Assembly: GCA_937871985.1 (NCBI GenBank)
Contig: CALMPB010000342.1
Coordinates: forward strand, 36,948-100,947
Length of the DNA stretch: 64,000 nt
Reading direction: 5' to 3'
Origin: an uncultured Burkholderiaceae bacterium
Lineage (GTDB): Bacteria; Pseudomonadota; Gammaproteobacteria; Burkholderiales; Burkholderiaceae
Shown: one piece after another, positions 50,813 to 61,442 of the stretch
Layout: each line of letters opens with the position of its first letter
Position numbering within the stretch: position 1 is the stretch's first letter
The notes under the pieces: model-generated
What the model was told of the DNA's origin: nothing
The model's database searches: none
Seen by the model: the letters and a program-made list of their open reading frames with translations, nothing else
Position numbers and translations under genes: made by a program

Positions 50813-52021
50813 ATGACTGAAGTATCCATGGAAATCAATGGGCGCCAGGTATCCGGCAGTGTCGCGCCGCGCACGCATCTGGGCGACTTCCTGCGTGAAG
50901 AGGTTCGGCTTACCGGCACCAACCTGAGCTGCGAGCACGGCGTATGCGGAGCCTGCACCGTACTGGTCGATGGCCAGCCGGTGCGCTCCTGCATCACGTT
51001 CGCCGTGGCGTGCGAAGGCAGGCGCGTCACCACCATCGAGGGTTACGACGACGATCCCATCATGGCTCGGCTGCGTGAGGCGTTTCACCAGAAGCACGCC
51101 TTGCAGTGCGGCTACTGCACGCCGGGCATGCTGGCCACGGCCCGCGACATCGTGCTGCGCCTGCCCCAGGCCGACGAGGCCAGGGTGCGCATCGAGCTGT
51201 CCGGAAACATTTGCCGCTGCACCGGCTATCAGGGCATTACCGCCGCGGTCATGTCGGTGCTGAGCAGCCTGAACGAGCAGCCCGATGCTGCGGTGGAGGC
51301 GTTGCGCAGCGCGGCGGCCGAAGGCAGGTTCACGGCGCCTGAGACGGCTGTGCAGGACTCACCGGCGTTTACCCGCTTTGCCGCCGTGCAGCCATCCGCT
51401 CCGACGGCCCAGGCGGCGCCCGCAGCAGCCGAGCCGGCGGGTGCCGCGGTGGGCGGCAAGGGGTCCAGCATCCAGGGCGGGTTCGACGTGCCGTTCTCCG
51501 CCGCCCAGGTATGGGCTTTCATGGCGGATCTTCCCGCCGTGGCCAGTTGCCTTCCGGGGGCGGTCATCGAAGAGCAGGACGGGGATCGGGTCAAAGGCAA
51601 GATCGCCATCAAGTTCGGTCCCATGGCGGCGGCGTTCAACGGCGCGGCGCAACTCGAGCGCGACGACGAGCGGATGTCGGCGGTATTGCGCGGCGCGGGC
51701 CAGGACTCGCTGAGCCAGTCGCGCGCCAAGGGCGACGTCAGCTACCGGGTTATTGCGGCTGGCGAAAACGCCGCCAGGGTGGACGTGGATCTGCTGTATT
51801 CGCTGCAAGGGCCTTTGGCGCAGTTCTCGCGATCCGGGCTGGTGCAGGATTTCGTGCGCCGCATGATCGCCGATTTCGGCCGCAACGTGGTGTTGCGGCT
51901 TCAACATCCGGCGGGCGAAGGCCAGCCTTTTCAACAGGCGCAGTTCAATCCTTTCAAGATGTTCCTGGGTGTGCTCTGGGAGCGGATCAAGCGTTTTTTC
52001 AGCGGCAAAGCCGGCGGTTGA
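50813..52021 (+). CDS. picA3: Picolinate dehydrogenase [2Fe-2S] subunit fused to a CoxG-like (SRPBCC) domain
   Basis: 402 residues, more than twice a normal CoxS subunit. Residues about 1-165 hold both [2Fe-2S] clusters: CEHGVCGACTVLVDGQPVRSC near 44-64, and CGYCTPGM with CRCTGYQGI near 100-145. An Ala/Pro-rich linker (about 180-220) leads to a CoxG/SRPBCC domain, about 228-375, with FDVPFSAAQVWAFMADLPAVASCLPGA. CoxG is normally a separate protein linked to membrane anchoring or assembly of CO-dehydrogenase-type enzymes. The C-terminal 20 residues are basic and aromatic (LWERIKRFFSGK), consistent with membrane contact. Confidence 0.9.
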   Translation: MTEVSMEINGRQVSGSVAPRTHLGDFLREEVRLTGTNLSCEHGVCGACTVLVDGQPVRSCITFAVACEGRRVTTIEGYDDDPIMARLREAFHQKHALQCGYCTPGMLATARDIVLRLPQADEARVRIELSGNICRCTGYQGITAAVMSVLSSLNEQPDAAVEALRSAAAEGRFTAPETAVQDSPAFTRFAAVQPSAPTAQAAPAAAEPAGAAVGGKGSSIQGGFDVPFSAAQVWAFMADLPAVASCLPGAVIEEQDGDRVKGKIAIKFGPMAAAFNGAAQLERDDERMSAVLRGAGQDSLSQSRAKGDVSYRVIAAGENAARVDVDLLYSLQGPLAQFSRSGLVQDFVRRMIADFGRNVVLRLQHPAGEGQPFQQAQFNPFKMFLGVLWERIKRFFSGKAGG

Positions 52022-52068
52022 TGTCGGCATACAGCAGTAAATCTTTATAACAGGCGAGGTGGTTGATC

Positions 52069-53093
52069 ATGAAAAATAGAGTATCCGCGGCATGGGTGCG
52101 CATTGCGACGGCGGCGGCCGGATGTCTGATGGCCGTAATGGCCTCGGCGCAGAACCTGGAGCCATTGAGCGTGCGCTTGGACTGGACGCCCTGGGGGGTG
52201 CATGCGGCATTCCACCTGGCCCAGCAAAAGGGCTGGTACAAGAAGGCCGGCCTGGACGTGCGGTTCGAGGACGGCAACGGGTCGGTGACGACGGTGCAGA
52301 TCGTGGGTTCGGGCGACAGCTTCGATGTCGGCCATGCCTCGCTGGCATCGATGATGATTGCACGCGACAAAGGCCTGCCGGTCAAGGCCGTGGCGGTTTT
52401 CGCCCGCCGCAGCGATATCGGCCTGCTGGTGCCCGATGATTCGAACATCAAGGGCCCCGCCGACCTGAAAGGCAAGAAGGTGGTCTATACCGCGGGTTCG
52501 CTGGAGGCGCCGTTCATCGATTCCTTCCTGGCGGCGGGAAACATCAAGCGCAGCGACCTGGAGTTGCTGAACGTGGACGCCGCCAGCAAGGCCACGACTT
52601 ATGCTGTGGGCCGCGCCGATGCGGCGGTGTCGACGATTCCGTTCTTTTTGCCGGTGGTGTCCCAGTCGCGCCCCTCGCATGCGATCAGTTTCGCCGACTA
52701 CGGTCTGAACATGCCCAGCTTCGGTATTTTCGCCAGCGAAGACAAGCTCAAGTCGCGCGGCAAAGCCATCTCGACGTTCGCCAGCGTCACGGCCCGCGCG
52801 TGGCAATACATTTACGACGGGCATGAGGACGAGGCGGTCGACGCCATCATCGCCCAGCGGCCTCAGGCGCGCCTGGACCGCAAGGTGCTGCGCGGCCAGA
52901 TCGATGCGCTCAAGGCTTATTTCGGAACGCCGCCCGTGGGCACGCCCATGGGCGCTCCGGTTCCCGAGAACTGGGTCAAGGCGGTCAAGACGCTGTCATC
53001 GGTGGGTCTCATCGGCACCAAGCGCAAGGCCGACGACTACTATGTCACGGGCATGGTTCATCCAGGACAATACGACGCCATGGTGTCCGGGAA

Positions 53094-53097
<4 letters not shown>
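52069..53097 (+). CDS. ABC transporter substrate-binding protein, NMT1/ThiY-like
   Basis: Periplasmic binding protein of the NMT1/ThiY/SsuA superfamily, 342 residues, Sec signal ending MASAQ near residue 30. Mature start VRLDWTPWGVHAAFHLAQQKGWYKKAGLDVRFED is typical of importers for heteroaromatic or pyrimidine-like ligands. KGPADLKGKKVVYTAG and TTYAVGRADAAVSTIP follow. It heads a three-gene ABC operon directly after picA3 and overlaps the ATPase start by 4 bases. Probable ligand is a pyridine carboxylate (inference from context). Confidence 0.85.
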
Positions 53098-53875
<778 letters not shown>

Positions 53876-53879
<4 letters not shown>

Positions 53880-54646
53880 AGAACCAGATGAACCGTCTTG
53901 GAACGGGCGCCGCAGGCCTGTTCGCGCTGATCGTCGTGCTCGTGGTCTGGGAAGTGGTTTGCCGGCTATTGCACGTGCGCCCGATCATGTTGCCGCTGCC
54001 GTCGCAGATATTCGCCGAGCTGGCCGCCGAGTTTCCGTGGTACATGCAGCATAGCCTGTATACCTTGATGACGACGCTGGCCGGTTTTGCCTTGTCGGTG
54101 ATCGGCGGGGTGCTGATTGCCATCGCGCTGGTCGGGTCGCGCATGTTCGAACGCTTTTTCTATCCCCTGATCGTCGGCTTCAACAGCGTGCCCAAGGTTG
54201 CCCTGGCTCCCTTGTTCGTGGTCTGGCTGGGCACAGGGGCCGAACCCAAGATCGCCATCGCCTGCCTGATTGCCGTCTTTGCCATCATTGTCGATACCGT
54301 GCATGGCCTGCGGTCGGTATCGCAGGACGTGACGGACCTTGGCAAGGTGCTCAAGGGCTCGGCCTGGGATTTCTTCTTCAAGGTCAAGCTGCCATGCGCG
54401 CTGCCTTCCATGGTGGCCGGCATGAAGGTCGCCATGTCGCTGGCCCTGGTGGGCGCCATCGTGGGCGAGTTCGTGTCGTCGCAGCGCGGCCTGGGCTACG
54501 TGATCATGAGCGCCCAGGGCACTTTCGATACCGTGCGCGTGTTTGCCGCGCTCTTCCTCCTGGCGGTGATGGGGTTGGTGCTGTACGGCATTCTGGCCTG
54601 GATAGAGCGCCGCGCTACGCCCTGGAGACGAATCCACAACGAATAA
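53876..54646 (+). CDS. ABC transporter permease (nitrate/sulfonate/NMT1 type)
   Basis: 256-residue inner-membrane permease with about six membrane segments and the binding-protein-dependent permease motif VKLPCALPSMVAGMKVAMSLALVGAIVGEFVSSQRGLGYVI near 165-205. The start at 53876 overlaps the ATPase stop; the much longer frame upstream lies inside the ATPase gene. It completes the importer begun by the NMT1-like protein. Confidence 0.9.
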
Positions 54647-54732
54647 GAACGTAGCGCACTAAAAAAAAGAGGATGCGGAACCCGCGTAGATCGGGTTCTG
54701 CAGGGACGAGGCATTTTCAAAAAGGGGGAGCC

Positions 54733-55344
54733 ATGCGTGGTTTGCTTGCATTATCGCGTTGTATCGATGCTCTGAACAACTGGGTCGGGAAAACCGTTGC
54801 CTGGGTCATATTGGTGGTGGTCGTCGTCAGTTCCACGAATGCGGTGTTCCGCAAGGCCTTCGACCTCAGTTCGAACGCCTGGCTGGAATTGCAATGGTAT
54901 TTGTTCGGCGCCATCTTCCTGCTGGGCGCCGGCTATACCTTGCTCAACAACGAGCACGTGCGGGTCGATATTCTGTCGTCGCGCCTGCCGGAACGGGCGC
55001 ATATCTGGGTCGAGATCTTCGGCGTCGTGGTGTTCATGCTGCCGGTGTGTTCACTGGTGCTGTGGCTGTCCTTGCCCATGGTCGCCGACTCGTACCTGAG
55101 CCACGAAATGTCTTCCAATGCGGGCGGGCTGATACGCTGGCCGGTCAAGCTGCTGATTCCCTGCGGCTTCGTGTTGCTGATACTGGCAGGCATTTCGCAC
55201 CTGATCAAATGCATGGGGTTTCTGGCGGGAGCCTGCCCCAATCCGACGCGCAAGCATGACGCGAAATCGGCCGAGGAGCTGCTGGCCGAGGAAATCGTCA
55301 GCGCCGCCGAATTGACCCATCAAGAACAAGAGAAAGGGCGCTGA
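54733..55344 (+). CDS. TRAP transporter small membrane subunit (DctQ, Fcb-type)
   Basis: 203 residues with four membrane segments. It has the DctQ-typical first helix VGKTVAWVILVVVVVSSTNAVFRKAF and WLELQWYLFGAIFLLGAGYTLLNNEHVRVDI near 50-80. AAAGGGGGAG precedes the ATG. The long length and the SSNAWLELQWY segment point to the mannitol/chloroaromatic subgroup, matching the binding protein encoded 7 kb upstream. Confidence 0.88.
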   Translation: MRGLLALSRCIDALNNWVGKTVAWVILVVVVVSSTNAVFRKAFDLSSNAWLELQWYLFGAIFLLGAGYTLLNNEHVRVDILSSRLPERAHIWVEIFGVVVFMLPVCSLVLWLSLPMVADSYLSHEMSSNAGGLIRWPVKLLIPCGFVLLILAGISHLIKCMGFLAGACPNPTRKHDAKSAEELLAEEIVSAAELTHQEQEKGR

Positions 55345-55346
55345 TC

Positions 55347-57011
55347 ATGGATTTCCTTATGCTGAATATGGCGCCCATCATGTTCGCCACATTGGTGATA
55401 TTCCTGCTGCTGGGTTTTCCAGTGGCGTTTACGCTGGCCGCCCATGGCCTGTTGTTCGGGCTTTTGGGCATAAAACTGGGGTTTTTCACATCCGACCTGT
55501 TCCAGGCCCTGCCGCAGCGCATCTTCGGCATCATTGCCAACGACTCCTTGCTGGCGATTCCGTTTTTTACTTTCATGGGACTCATCCTCGAAAGGTCGGG
55601 GATGGCGGAAGACCTGCTCGAAACCATCGGGCAACTGTTCGGGCCGCTGCGCGGGGGCCTGGCCATTGCCGTCGTGCTGGTGGGCGCCATGCTCGGCGCC
55701 ACGACGGGGGTGGTGTCGGCGTCGGTGATTTCCATGGGCCTCATTTCGCTGCCCATCATGCTGCGCTACGGCTATGACCGGCGCCTGGCCAGCGGGGTGA
55801 TCGCGGCGTCGGGGACCTTGTCGCAAATCATCCCGCCGTCGCTGGTGCTCATCGTCCTGGCCGACCAGCTTGGCCGCTCGATTGGCGACATGTACCGTGG
55901 CGCCATCATTCCCGGCGGCATCATGGTGGGGCTGTACATTCTCTACGTGGTGATCTTGTCGCTGCTGCAGCCCAAGGTGGCTCCCGCCATCCCCGCCGAG
56001 GCCCGCACGTTCATCGAGCCCAGCGGCAGCCACGGCATACGATCCTTGCTGGTGCTGATGGCCATCAGCGTTGCAGTCTCTTCCTGGGTGGGCGAGCTTT
56101 GGCTGTCTCCCGGCACGGCCATCGACGAGCGCATCGTCATCAGCGTGCTGGTGTGGGGGCTGACCGCCTTCGTGCTGGCGGTGTTGAACAAGGTATTGCG
56201 TCTGAAGCTGCTGTCGCGCATCGCCGAGCGGGTCACGTTCGTCATGATTCCGCCGCTGTTCCTGATTTTCCTGGTACTGGGCACGATTTTCCTGGGCATC
56301 GCCACCCCCACCGAAGGCGGCGCCATGGGCGCGGTGGGCGCGATCGTCATGGCTGTGCTGCGCAACCGCCTGCCGATGGCGCTGCTCAAGCAGGCCATGG
56401 TAACGACCACCAAGCTGACGTCGTTCGTGGTTTTCATTCTGATCGGCTCGACCATTTTCACGCTGACATTCCGCGGTGTCGATGGCGACCTATGGGTGGA
56501 GCATTTGCTGGTAAGCCTGCCTGGCGGCCAGGTCGGGTTCCTGCTCATCGTCAGCCTTTTTACCTTCGTCCTGGCTTTCTTCCTGGATTTCTTCGAGCTG
56601 GCGTTCATCATCGTGCCATTGCTCGGGCCGGTCGCTGACAAGATGGGCATAGACTTGATCTGGTTCGGCGTGCTGCTGGCCGTGAACATGCAGACATCGT
56701 TCATGCATCCGCCTTTCGGCTTCGCGCTGTTCTACCTGCGTTCCGTGGCCCCGAAAGACGACTATAAAGACAAGCTGACCGGCCGGATCATCAAAAAAGT
56801 CACCACGGGACAGATCTACTGGGGTTCGGTGCCCTTCATCTGCATCCAGCTGCTGATGGTATTGATCGTGTTGATGTTCCCCGCCACTGTCACGCACTAC
56901 AAGAGCGGGGAGTCCACGGTGGATCCCAGCACGGTCAAGATCGACATGCACAGCGACTACGGATCCGGAGGAATGTACGGCGGCGACGGCGGGATGCCGG
57001 CATTCAAATGA
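55347..57011 (+). CDS. TRAP transporter large membrane subunit (DctM, Fcb-type)
   Basis: 554 residues, longer than the usual 430 of DctM and typical of the Fcb subgroup with extra helices. Signature motifs: LLLGFPVAFTLAAHGLLFGLLG, SLLAIPFFTFMGLILERSGMAEDLLE, VVSASVISMG and VASGTLSQIIPPSLVLIVLADQL-type sequence near 150-175. The C-terminal tail is glycine-rich (YGSGGMYGGDGG). It starts 2 bases after the dctQ stop. With the small subunit and the binding protein at 46.4 kb it would form a sodium-driven importer for an aromatic or pyridine carboxylate. Confidence 0.9.
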   Translation: MDFLMLNMAPIMFATLVIFLLLGFPVAFTLAAHGLLFGLLGIKLGFFTSDLFQALPQRIFGIIANDSLLAIPFFTFMGLILERSGMAEDLLETIGQLFGPLRGGLAIAVVLVGAMLGATTGVVSASVISMGLISLPIMLRYGYDRRLASGVIAASGTLSQIIPPSLVLIVLADQLGRSIGDMYRGAIIPGGIMVGLYILYVVILSLLQPKVAPAIPAEARTFIEPSGSHGIRSLLVLMAISVAVSSWVGELWLSPGTAIDERIVISVLVWGLTAFVLAVLNKVLRLKLLSRIAERVTFVMIPPLFLIFLVLGTIFLGIATPTEGGAMGAVGAIVMAVLRNRLPMALLKQAMVTTTKLTSFVVFILIGSTIFTLTFRGVDGDLWVEHLLVSLPGGQVGFLLIVSLFTFVLAFFLDFFELAFIIVPLLGPVADKMGIDLIWFGVLLAVNMQTSFMHPPFGFALFYLRSVAPKDDYKDKLTGRIIKKVTTGQIYWGSVPFICIQLLMVLIVLMFPATVTHYKSGESTVDPSTVKIDMHSDYGSGGMYGGDGGMPAFK

Positions 57012-57101
57012 TTTGTAGCGGATACTCAATTATTGGATAATCGATCCCTTGCTCATATCGTTCCGGGGCTTGCCTCGGAACGATGAACTGGAAGGACGAT
57101 C

Positions 57102-57983
57102 ATGCCTTTGAAGGACAGCCTTGCCGCACTGATAGTCATCGTGGCCTGGGGCGTAAACTTTGTGGTCATCAAGGTCGGGCTGCAGGAAATCCCGCCTTTT
57201 CTTCTGGGGTGTCTGCGTTTTGCGTTGGTGGCCTTGGCGGCATTCTTCGTGCCGCGCCCGGCGGTGCCGTGGCGCATGCTCATTTTGTTCGGCATGACGC
57301 TCAGCGTCGGGCAGTTCGCCTTCTTGTTCACGGCCATGACCGTGGGCATGTCGGCCGGCCTGGCTTCGCTGGTGCTGCAGTCGCAGGCTTTCTTTACGGT
57401 GCTGATCGCCGCCATCCTGCTGGGCGAGCGGGTGCGCTTGCAGAACGTGCTGGGCATGGCGGTCGCGGCGGCGGGCCTGGTGCTGATCGAAAGCGGGGCG
57501 CATTCGGGCAACGTCACGGTCTTGGGGTTCGTTCTGACGCTGGCCGCGGCGTTTTGCTGGGCCTGCGGCAATATCGTGGTGAAATTCGTTCACAAGGTCG
57601 ACGTGCTCGGCCTGGTCGTATGGGGGGCGGTGGTGCCGCCGATCCCGTTCCTTCTGCTTTCCTGGGCCTTCGAGGGCAAGGCTGCCATTTACCACAGCCT
57701 TGCCAATCTCAGCGTGGTCGGTGTTTCGGCGCTGATCTATCTGGCGCTCATCGCCACGACCCTGGGCTACGTGCTGTGGGCCAAGCTGCTGACCCGCTAC
57801 CCGGTCAGCAAAGTCGCGCCCCTGAGCCTGCTGGTTCCTGTGGTGGGCCTGGTCTCGGCCATGCTGCTGGTGGACGAGCGGCTGGGGACGCTGCAGTGGC
57901 TGGGTGGAGCGGCCGTGATGCTGGGCCTGGCCATCAATGTATTCGGCCTGCGGCTCCTGCGCCGAGGGGCGGCGTTGCGTTAA
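57102..57983 (+). CDS. EamA-family (DMT) transporter
   Basis: 293 residues, ten membrane segments arranged as two EamA repeats: VAWGVNFVVIKVGLQEIPPFLLGCLRFALVALAA in the first and AAAFCWACGNIVVKF with APLSLLVPVVGLVSAMLLVDERL in the second. YdcZ/RhaT-like metabolite or amino-acid exporters of this family are common next to amino-acid genes. It lies 90 bases after the TRAP genes and ahead of an aminotransferase. Substrate unknown. Confidence 0.85.
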   Translation: MPLKDSLAALIVIVAWGVNFVVIKVGLQEIPPFLLGCLRFALVALAAFFVPRPAVPWRMLILFGMTLSVGQFAFLFTAMTVGMSAGLASLVLQSQAFFTVLIAAILLGERVRLQNVLGMAVAAAGLVLIESGAHSGNVTVLGFVLTLAAAFCWACGNIVVKFVHKVDVLGLVVWGAVVPPIPFLLLSWAFEGKAAIYHSLANLSVVGVSALIYLALIATTLGYVLWAKLLTRYPVSKVAPLSLLVPVVGLVSAMLLVDERLGTLQWLGGAAVMLGLAINVFGLRLLRRGAALR

Positions 57984-58037
57984 AATCCGCCCATGGCACG
58001 ATAGGCTGCCGCTCCGTCTTTTTTACAGGAAGCAAAC

Positions 58038-59228
58038 ATGGAATTCGATCAGTCGGGCGTTAATGCATTAATGGAAATCACCTCGCGCCCGGATCTGGTG
58101 TTCGTTCGAGGCCAGGGGTCGTGGCTGGAAGACCATAACGGCAAGCGCTATCTGGATTTCATGCAGGGCTGGGCCGTGAACAGCCTGGGGCATTGCCCGC
58201 CGCAAATAGTCGAGGCGATCAACCGCCAGGCCTCCCGATTGATCAATCCTTCGCCGGCATTCTATAACCAGCCGTCCATGGACCTGGCCAAACGCATTAC
58301 GGGCGCTTCGTGCTTCGACCGGGTGTTCTTTGCCAACAGCGGCGCCGAGGCCAACGAAGGCGCCATCAAGCTGGCGCGCAAATGGGGCCGTTTGCACCGC
58401 AACGGCGCCTACAAGATCATTACCTTCGACCATAGCTTCCACGGACGCACGCTGGCCACGATGTCGGCGTCGGGCAAGCCGGGCTGGGACACCATTTACG
58501 CGCCCCAGGTCGACGGCTTTCCCAAGGCCGACCTGAACGACCTGGACTCCGTGCGCGCGCTGGTCGACGACAAGACCGTAGCCGTCATGCTCGAGCCCGT
58601 CCAGGGCGAGGGCGGGGTCATTCCGGCCAGCCCCGAGTTCATGCAGGCCTTGCGCAAGCTGACCAGCGATCTCGGCCTGCTGCTGATCGTCGACGAAGTT
58701 CAGACCGGCATGGGCCGCACGGGCAAGCTGTTCGCCTACGAACACTCCGGCATCGTGCCCGACATCATGACCCTGGCCAAGGGCATAGGCGGCGGCGTGC
58801 CGCTGGCGGCGTTGTGCGCGCGCGAGGAAGTCAGCTGCTTCGAGCATGGCGACCAGGGTGGCACGTACAACGGCAACCCCCTGACCACGGCGGTGGGCAT
58901 TGCCGTGTTCGATGCCGTGACGGCGCCCGGCTTTCTGGACGCCGTCAATGCGCGGGGCGATCAATTGTCCCGGGGCTTGCTGGCCCTGTCGCAGAAATGG
59001 GGCATGAAGGGCGAGCGCGGCGTGGGACTGCTGCGCGCCCTCAAGATGGATCGCACCGATGGCGCGCGTATCGTCGAGACGGCGCGCGACTGGAACCCCG
59101 AAGGCATGCTGCTGAACTCGCCGCGTCCCGACTTGCTGCGCTTCATGCCGGCCCTGAATGTGACGGCGGATGAAATCGACCTGATGCTGGCGCGGCTGGA
59201 CGAGGTCATTGCCAAGCTGCGCGGCTGA
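58038..59228 (+). CDS. argD: Class III aminotransferase, acetylornithine transaminase-like
   Basis: PLP enzyme of the acetylornithine/succinyldiaminopimelate aminotransferase family, 396 residues. [21 protein letters not shown] near 97-117, [18 protein letters not shown] near 133, [22 protein letters not shown] near 215 and the PLP lysine in [17 protein letters not shown] near 245. The [13 protein letters not shown] block is typical of ArgD. Family certain; whether it is the biosynthetic enzyme or a catabolic paralogue cannot be told, as no other arg genes are present. Confidence 0.8.
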   Translation: MEFDQSGVNALMEITSRPDLVFVRGQGSWLEDHNGKRYLDFMQGWAVNSLGHCPPQIVEAINRQASRLINPSPAFYNQPSMDLAKRITGASCFDRVFFANSGAEANEGAIKLARKWGRLHRNGAYKIITFDHSFHGRTLATMSASGKPGWDTIYAPQVDGFPKADLNDLDSVRALVDDKTVAVMLEPVQGEGGVIPASPEFMQALRKLTSDLGLLLIVDEVQTGMGRTGKLFAYEHSGIVPDIMTLAKGIGGGVPLAALCAREEVSCFEHGDQGGTYNGNPLTTAVGIAVFDAVTAPGFLDAVNARGDQLSRGLLALSQKWGMKGERGVGLLRALKMDRTDGARIVETARDWNPEGMLLNSPRPDLLRFMPALNVTADEIDLMLARLDEVIAKLRG

Positions 59229-59317
59229 TCAGGCTGGTCGCCGCACTGGTTGGTGTCCTGTTTGCAGGAATGTGAACCCGGGCCTTTGGGTGTGACAGGC
59301 CCTGGCCAAACGGGACG

Positions 59318-59869
59318 TCAGCGTTTGCCGGCCTGCCAGTTCTGGTGGGCATCGTCCATAACGTTTCTGGCTTCGCCCCCCTCCAGAAAACCATAGGCCA
59401 GTTTGTTGAGCAGGTGGTTCAGGGTGCTGCGCTCGTCGGAGGAAAGCAGCGTGGCCAGCATGGCGTCTTCCATGGTGTGCCCCAGGTCGTCGCTGGCGGC
59501 GCGCAGGCTTTTGCCGCGCGCCGTTGCCCACAACTGGTGGTTGCGGGCGTCGACGGGATGGATGGAGCGCCGGATCAGCTTGAGCCCGATAAGCTGAGCC
59601 AGCTCTTTGGACAGAATGGTTTTTTCGACCAGGGTGAGATCCCGCAGGCCGGTGGCGGTGACGCCGGGATTGTCGCAAATGGCGCGCAGCACCCGCAATG
59701 AACGAACGTCCAGCCCGAACTCGCGCCGATAAACCAGATTGGCCTCGCGCAGCATCTCGCACTTGACCAGATCGAGCTTGAAGCTCAGGTAGTCGGTGAA
59801 GTCGGTGCTGTTGGGTGCGACCTGCACGGGTTTTTTTGCCACGCCTATCAAGCCTTTTTTGGTATGCAA
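59318..59869 (-). CDS. MarR-family transcriptional regulator
   Basis: 183 residues with a central winged HTH: LDVRSLRVLRAICDNPGVTATGLRDLTLVEKTILSKELAQLIGLKLIRRS near 50-100, then a wing with HPVDARNHQLWATARG. It is divergent from the M20 hydrolase gene (228-base gap), which it probably controls. It differs from PicR, and no PicR-type site is near it. The first codons are Lys-rich, and a later ATG is not available close by. Confidence 0.82.
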   Translation of the reverse strand: MHTKKGLIGVAKKPVQVAPNSTDFTDYLSFKLDLVKCEMLREANLVYRREFGLDVRSLRVLRAICDNPGVTATGLRDLTLVEKTILSKELAQLIGLKLIRRSIHPVDARNHQLWATARGKSLRAASDDLGHTMEDAMLATLLSSDERSTLNHLLNKLAYGFLEGGEARNVMDDAHQNWQAGKR

Positions 59870-60096
59870 GCCTGCATTTTAGCCTAGGGCCTGCCGGTGC
59901 TGAAAGGGCATGTTCATCAACGCGTCCTAGGGAAATCGAGCATAATGAAATTAGTTGAAAATTTCAACTTTTACGATATTCTTCTTTCTATGCCGGCCGG
60001 AACCCGGTGCGTGTCGGATTGATCCGCATGCCTGATCTTGGCGTCAGGATCCGTCGCGCGGCGCTGCACATATTGAATACCCGAGGAGTTGGAACA

Positions 60097-61254
60097 ATGG
60101 GCTTGAATCCTGAAATACAAGCGCTGGGCGCCGAGATGCGTAGCTGGCGGCGCGACATACACCGATACCCGGAGCTGGGATTCAAGGAGCACAGAACCGC
60201 CGAGAAGGTGGCCGCGCTGCTGCAGGCCTGGGGCATCGAGGTGGTCACGGCCTTTGGCGGCACGACGGGCGTCATCGGCACCTTGCGCGGCCGCCGCGGG
60301 CCGGGCATGACCATAGGTTTGCGCGCCGACATGGACGCCCTGCCGATGCAGGAAACCGGCGATGTCGCGCACAAGTCGGTGCACGACAATGTGTTCCATG
60401 GCTGCGGGCACGACGGCCATACGTCCATATTGCTGGGCGTTGCCAAGTACCTGTCCGCCCATGACGACTTCAAGGGCACCGTGCATTTCATCTTCCAGCC
60501 GGCCGAAGAAACCTTGCGCGGCGGTTCCGAGCTGGTGCGCAACGGCCTGTTCGCGCAATTTCCCTGCGACGAGATCTATGCCCTGCACAATAACAACAGC
60601 ATCCCGGCCGGTAAGATCGGAGTGCGGGCCGGGGCCATATTGTCGGCCTGCGACTTGTTCCGCATCCATATCAAGGGCGTGGGCAGTCATGCGGCGTTTC
60701 CGCATAAATCAATAGACCCCATCGTGGTCGGCGCGTCGATTGTGCAATCGCTGCAGGGCATCGTCAGCCGCAACGTCGATCCGTTCCATTCGGCCGTGCT
60801 CAGCGTGTGCCAGTTCCACGCCGGGACGGCCATCAACGTCATCCCCGAGACCGCGCAGTTGGAAGGCACGGTGCGCACGCTTTCCAAGGAGGCGCAGGCG
60901 CTGATTCTGGAGCGCATGCGGGCGGTTTGCGACGGCGCGGCGCAGGCCCACGGCTGCGCAATAAGGTTCGAGCACCTGCAGTCCTCGCCGCCCACCATCA
61001 ATGCCAAGGAACAGACCGAGGTCGTGCGGCGGGCGGCCGAAAGCGTGGTGGGCGGGGAAAACGTGGTCGAGGATGCCGATCCGCTCATGGCTTCCGAGGA
61101 CTTTGCATTCATGCTGGAAGAGCGGCCCGGCTCGTATTTCTACCTGGGCCACAATGGGTTGACCTGCCACCATCCCCAGTTCGACTTCGACGATGCCACG
61201 TCGCCGATCGGCGCCGGCGTATTCATTGAAATCATTCGCCAGCGGCTTGGTTGA
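60097..61254 (+). CDS. M20-family amidohydrolase (hippurate hydrolase/N-acyl amino acid deacylase-like)
   Basis: Zinc metallohydrolase, 385 residues. M20 motifs: WRRDIHRYPELGFKEHRTAE at about 15-34, LRADMDALPMQE near 77, HGCGHDGHTSILLGVAKYL near 104, FQPAEETLRGGSELV near 137 and VGSHAAFPHKSIDPI near 195, followed by SEDFAFML near 335. Members deacylate hippurate, N-acetyl amino acids or indole-acetyl conjugates. The ATG at 60097 (MGLNPEIQ) has GAGGAG 8 bases upstream; the frame is open to 60007 but the extra codons are unlike the family. Confidence 0.88.
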   Translation: MGLNPEIQALGAEMRSWRRDIHRYPELGFKEHRTAEKVAALLQAWGIEVVTAFGGTTGVIGTLRGRRGPGMTIGLRADMDALPMQETGDVAHKSVHDNVFHGCGHDGHTSILLGVAKYLSAHDDFKGTVHFIFQPAEETLRGGSELVRNGLFAQFPCDEIYALHNNNSIPAGKIGVRAGAILSACDLFRIHIKGVGSHAAFPHKSIDPIVVGASIVQSLQGIVSRNVDPFHSAVLSVCQFHAGTAINVIPETAQLEGTVRTLSKEAQALILERMRAVCDGAAQAHGCAIRFEHLQSSPPTINAKEQTEVVRRAAESVVGGENVVEDADPLMASEDFAFMLEERPGSYFYLGHNGLTCHHPQFDFDDATSPIGAGVFIEIIRQRLG

Positions 61255-61351
61255 CGGGGTACAGATCAATCGGAAGAATCATCCGTTGCCGGTACGGACG
61301 ATGTTCGGTGTCTTGTCGATGTCCTGCATCGTGGCTTGCGGCGGGGGGCAG

Positions 61352-61382
61352 GCAAAACGCCGCCATGAAGGCGGCGTTTTGC
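61352..61382. terminator. Bidirectional terminator between the M20 hydrolase and glcB
   Basis: GCAAAACGCCGCC and GGCGGCGTTTTGC form a perfect 13-bp stem with loop ATGAA. The arms supply TTTT on both strands, placed between two convergent genes. Confidence 0.88.
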
Positions 61383-61442
61383 ATGTGACGGCCTGGAGCC
61401 GGCCCCGGCGGATTCCGGGCCGGCCTGTGAACGATGCCGGTC

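Noticed and set aside
47579..52021. Aerobic CO dehydrogenase (coxMSL)
   Set aside because: The large subunit lacks the Cys-containing active-site loop of CoxL, and the genes sit inside the pic cluster; the CoxG-like domain alone does not make it a CO dehydrogenase.
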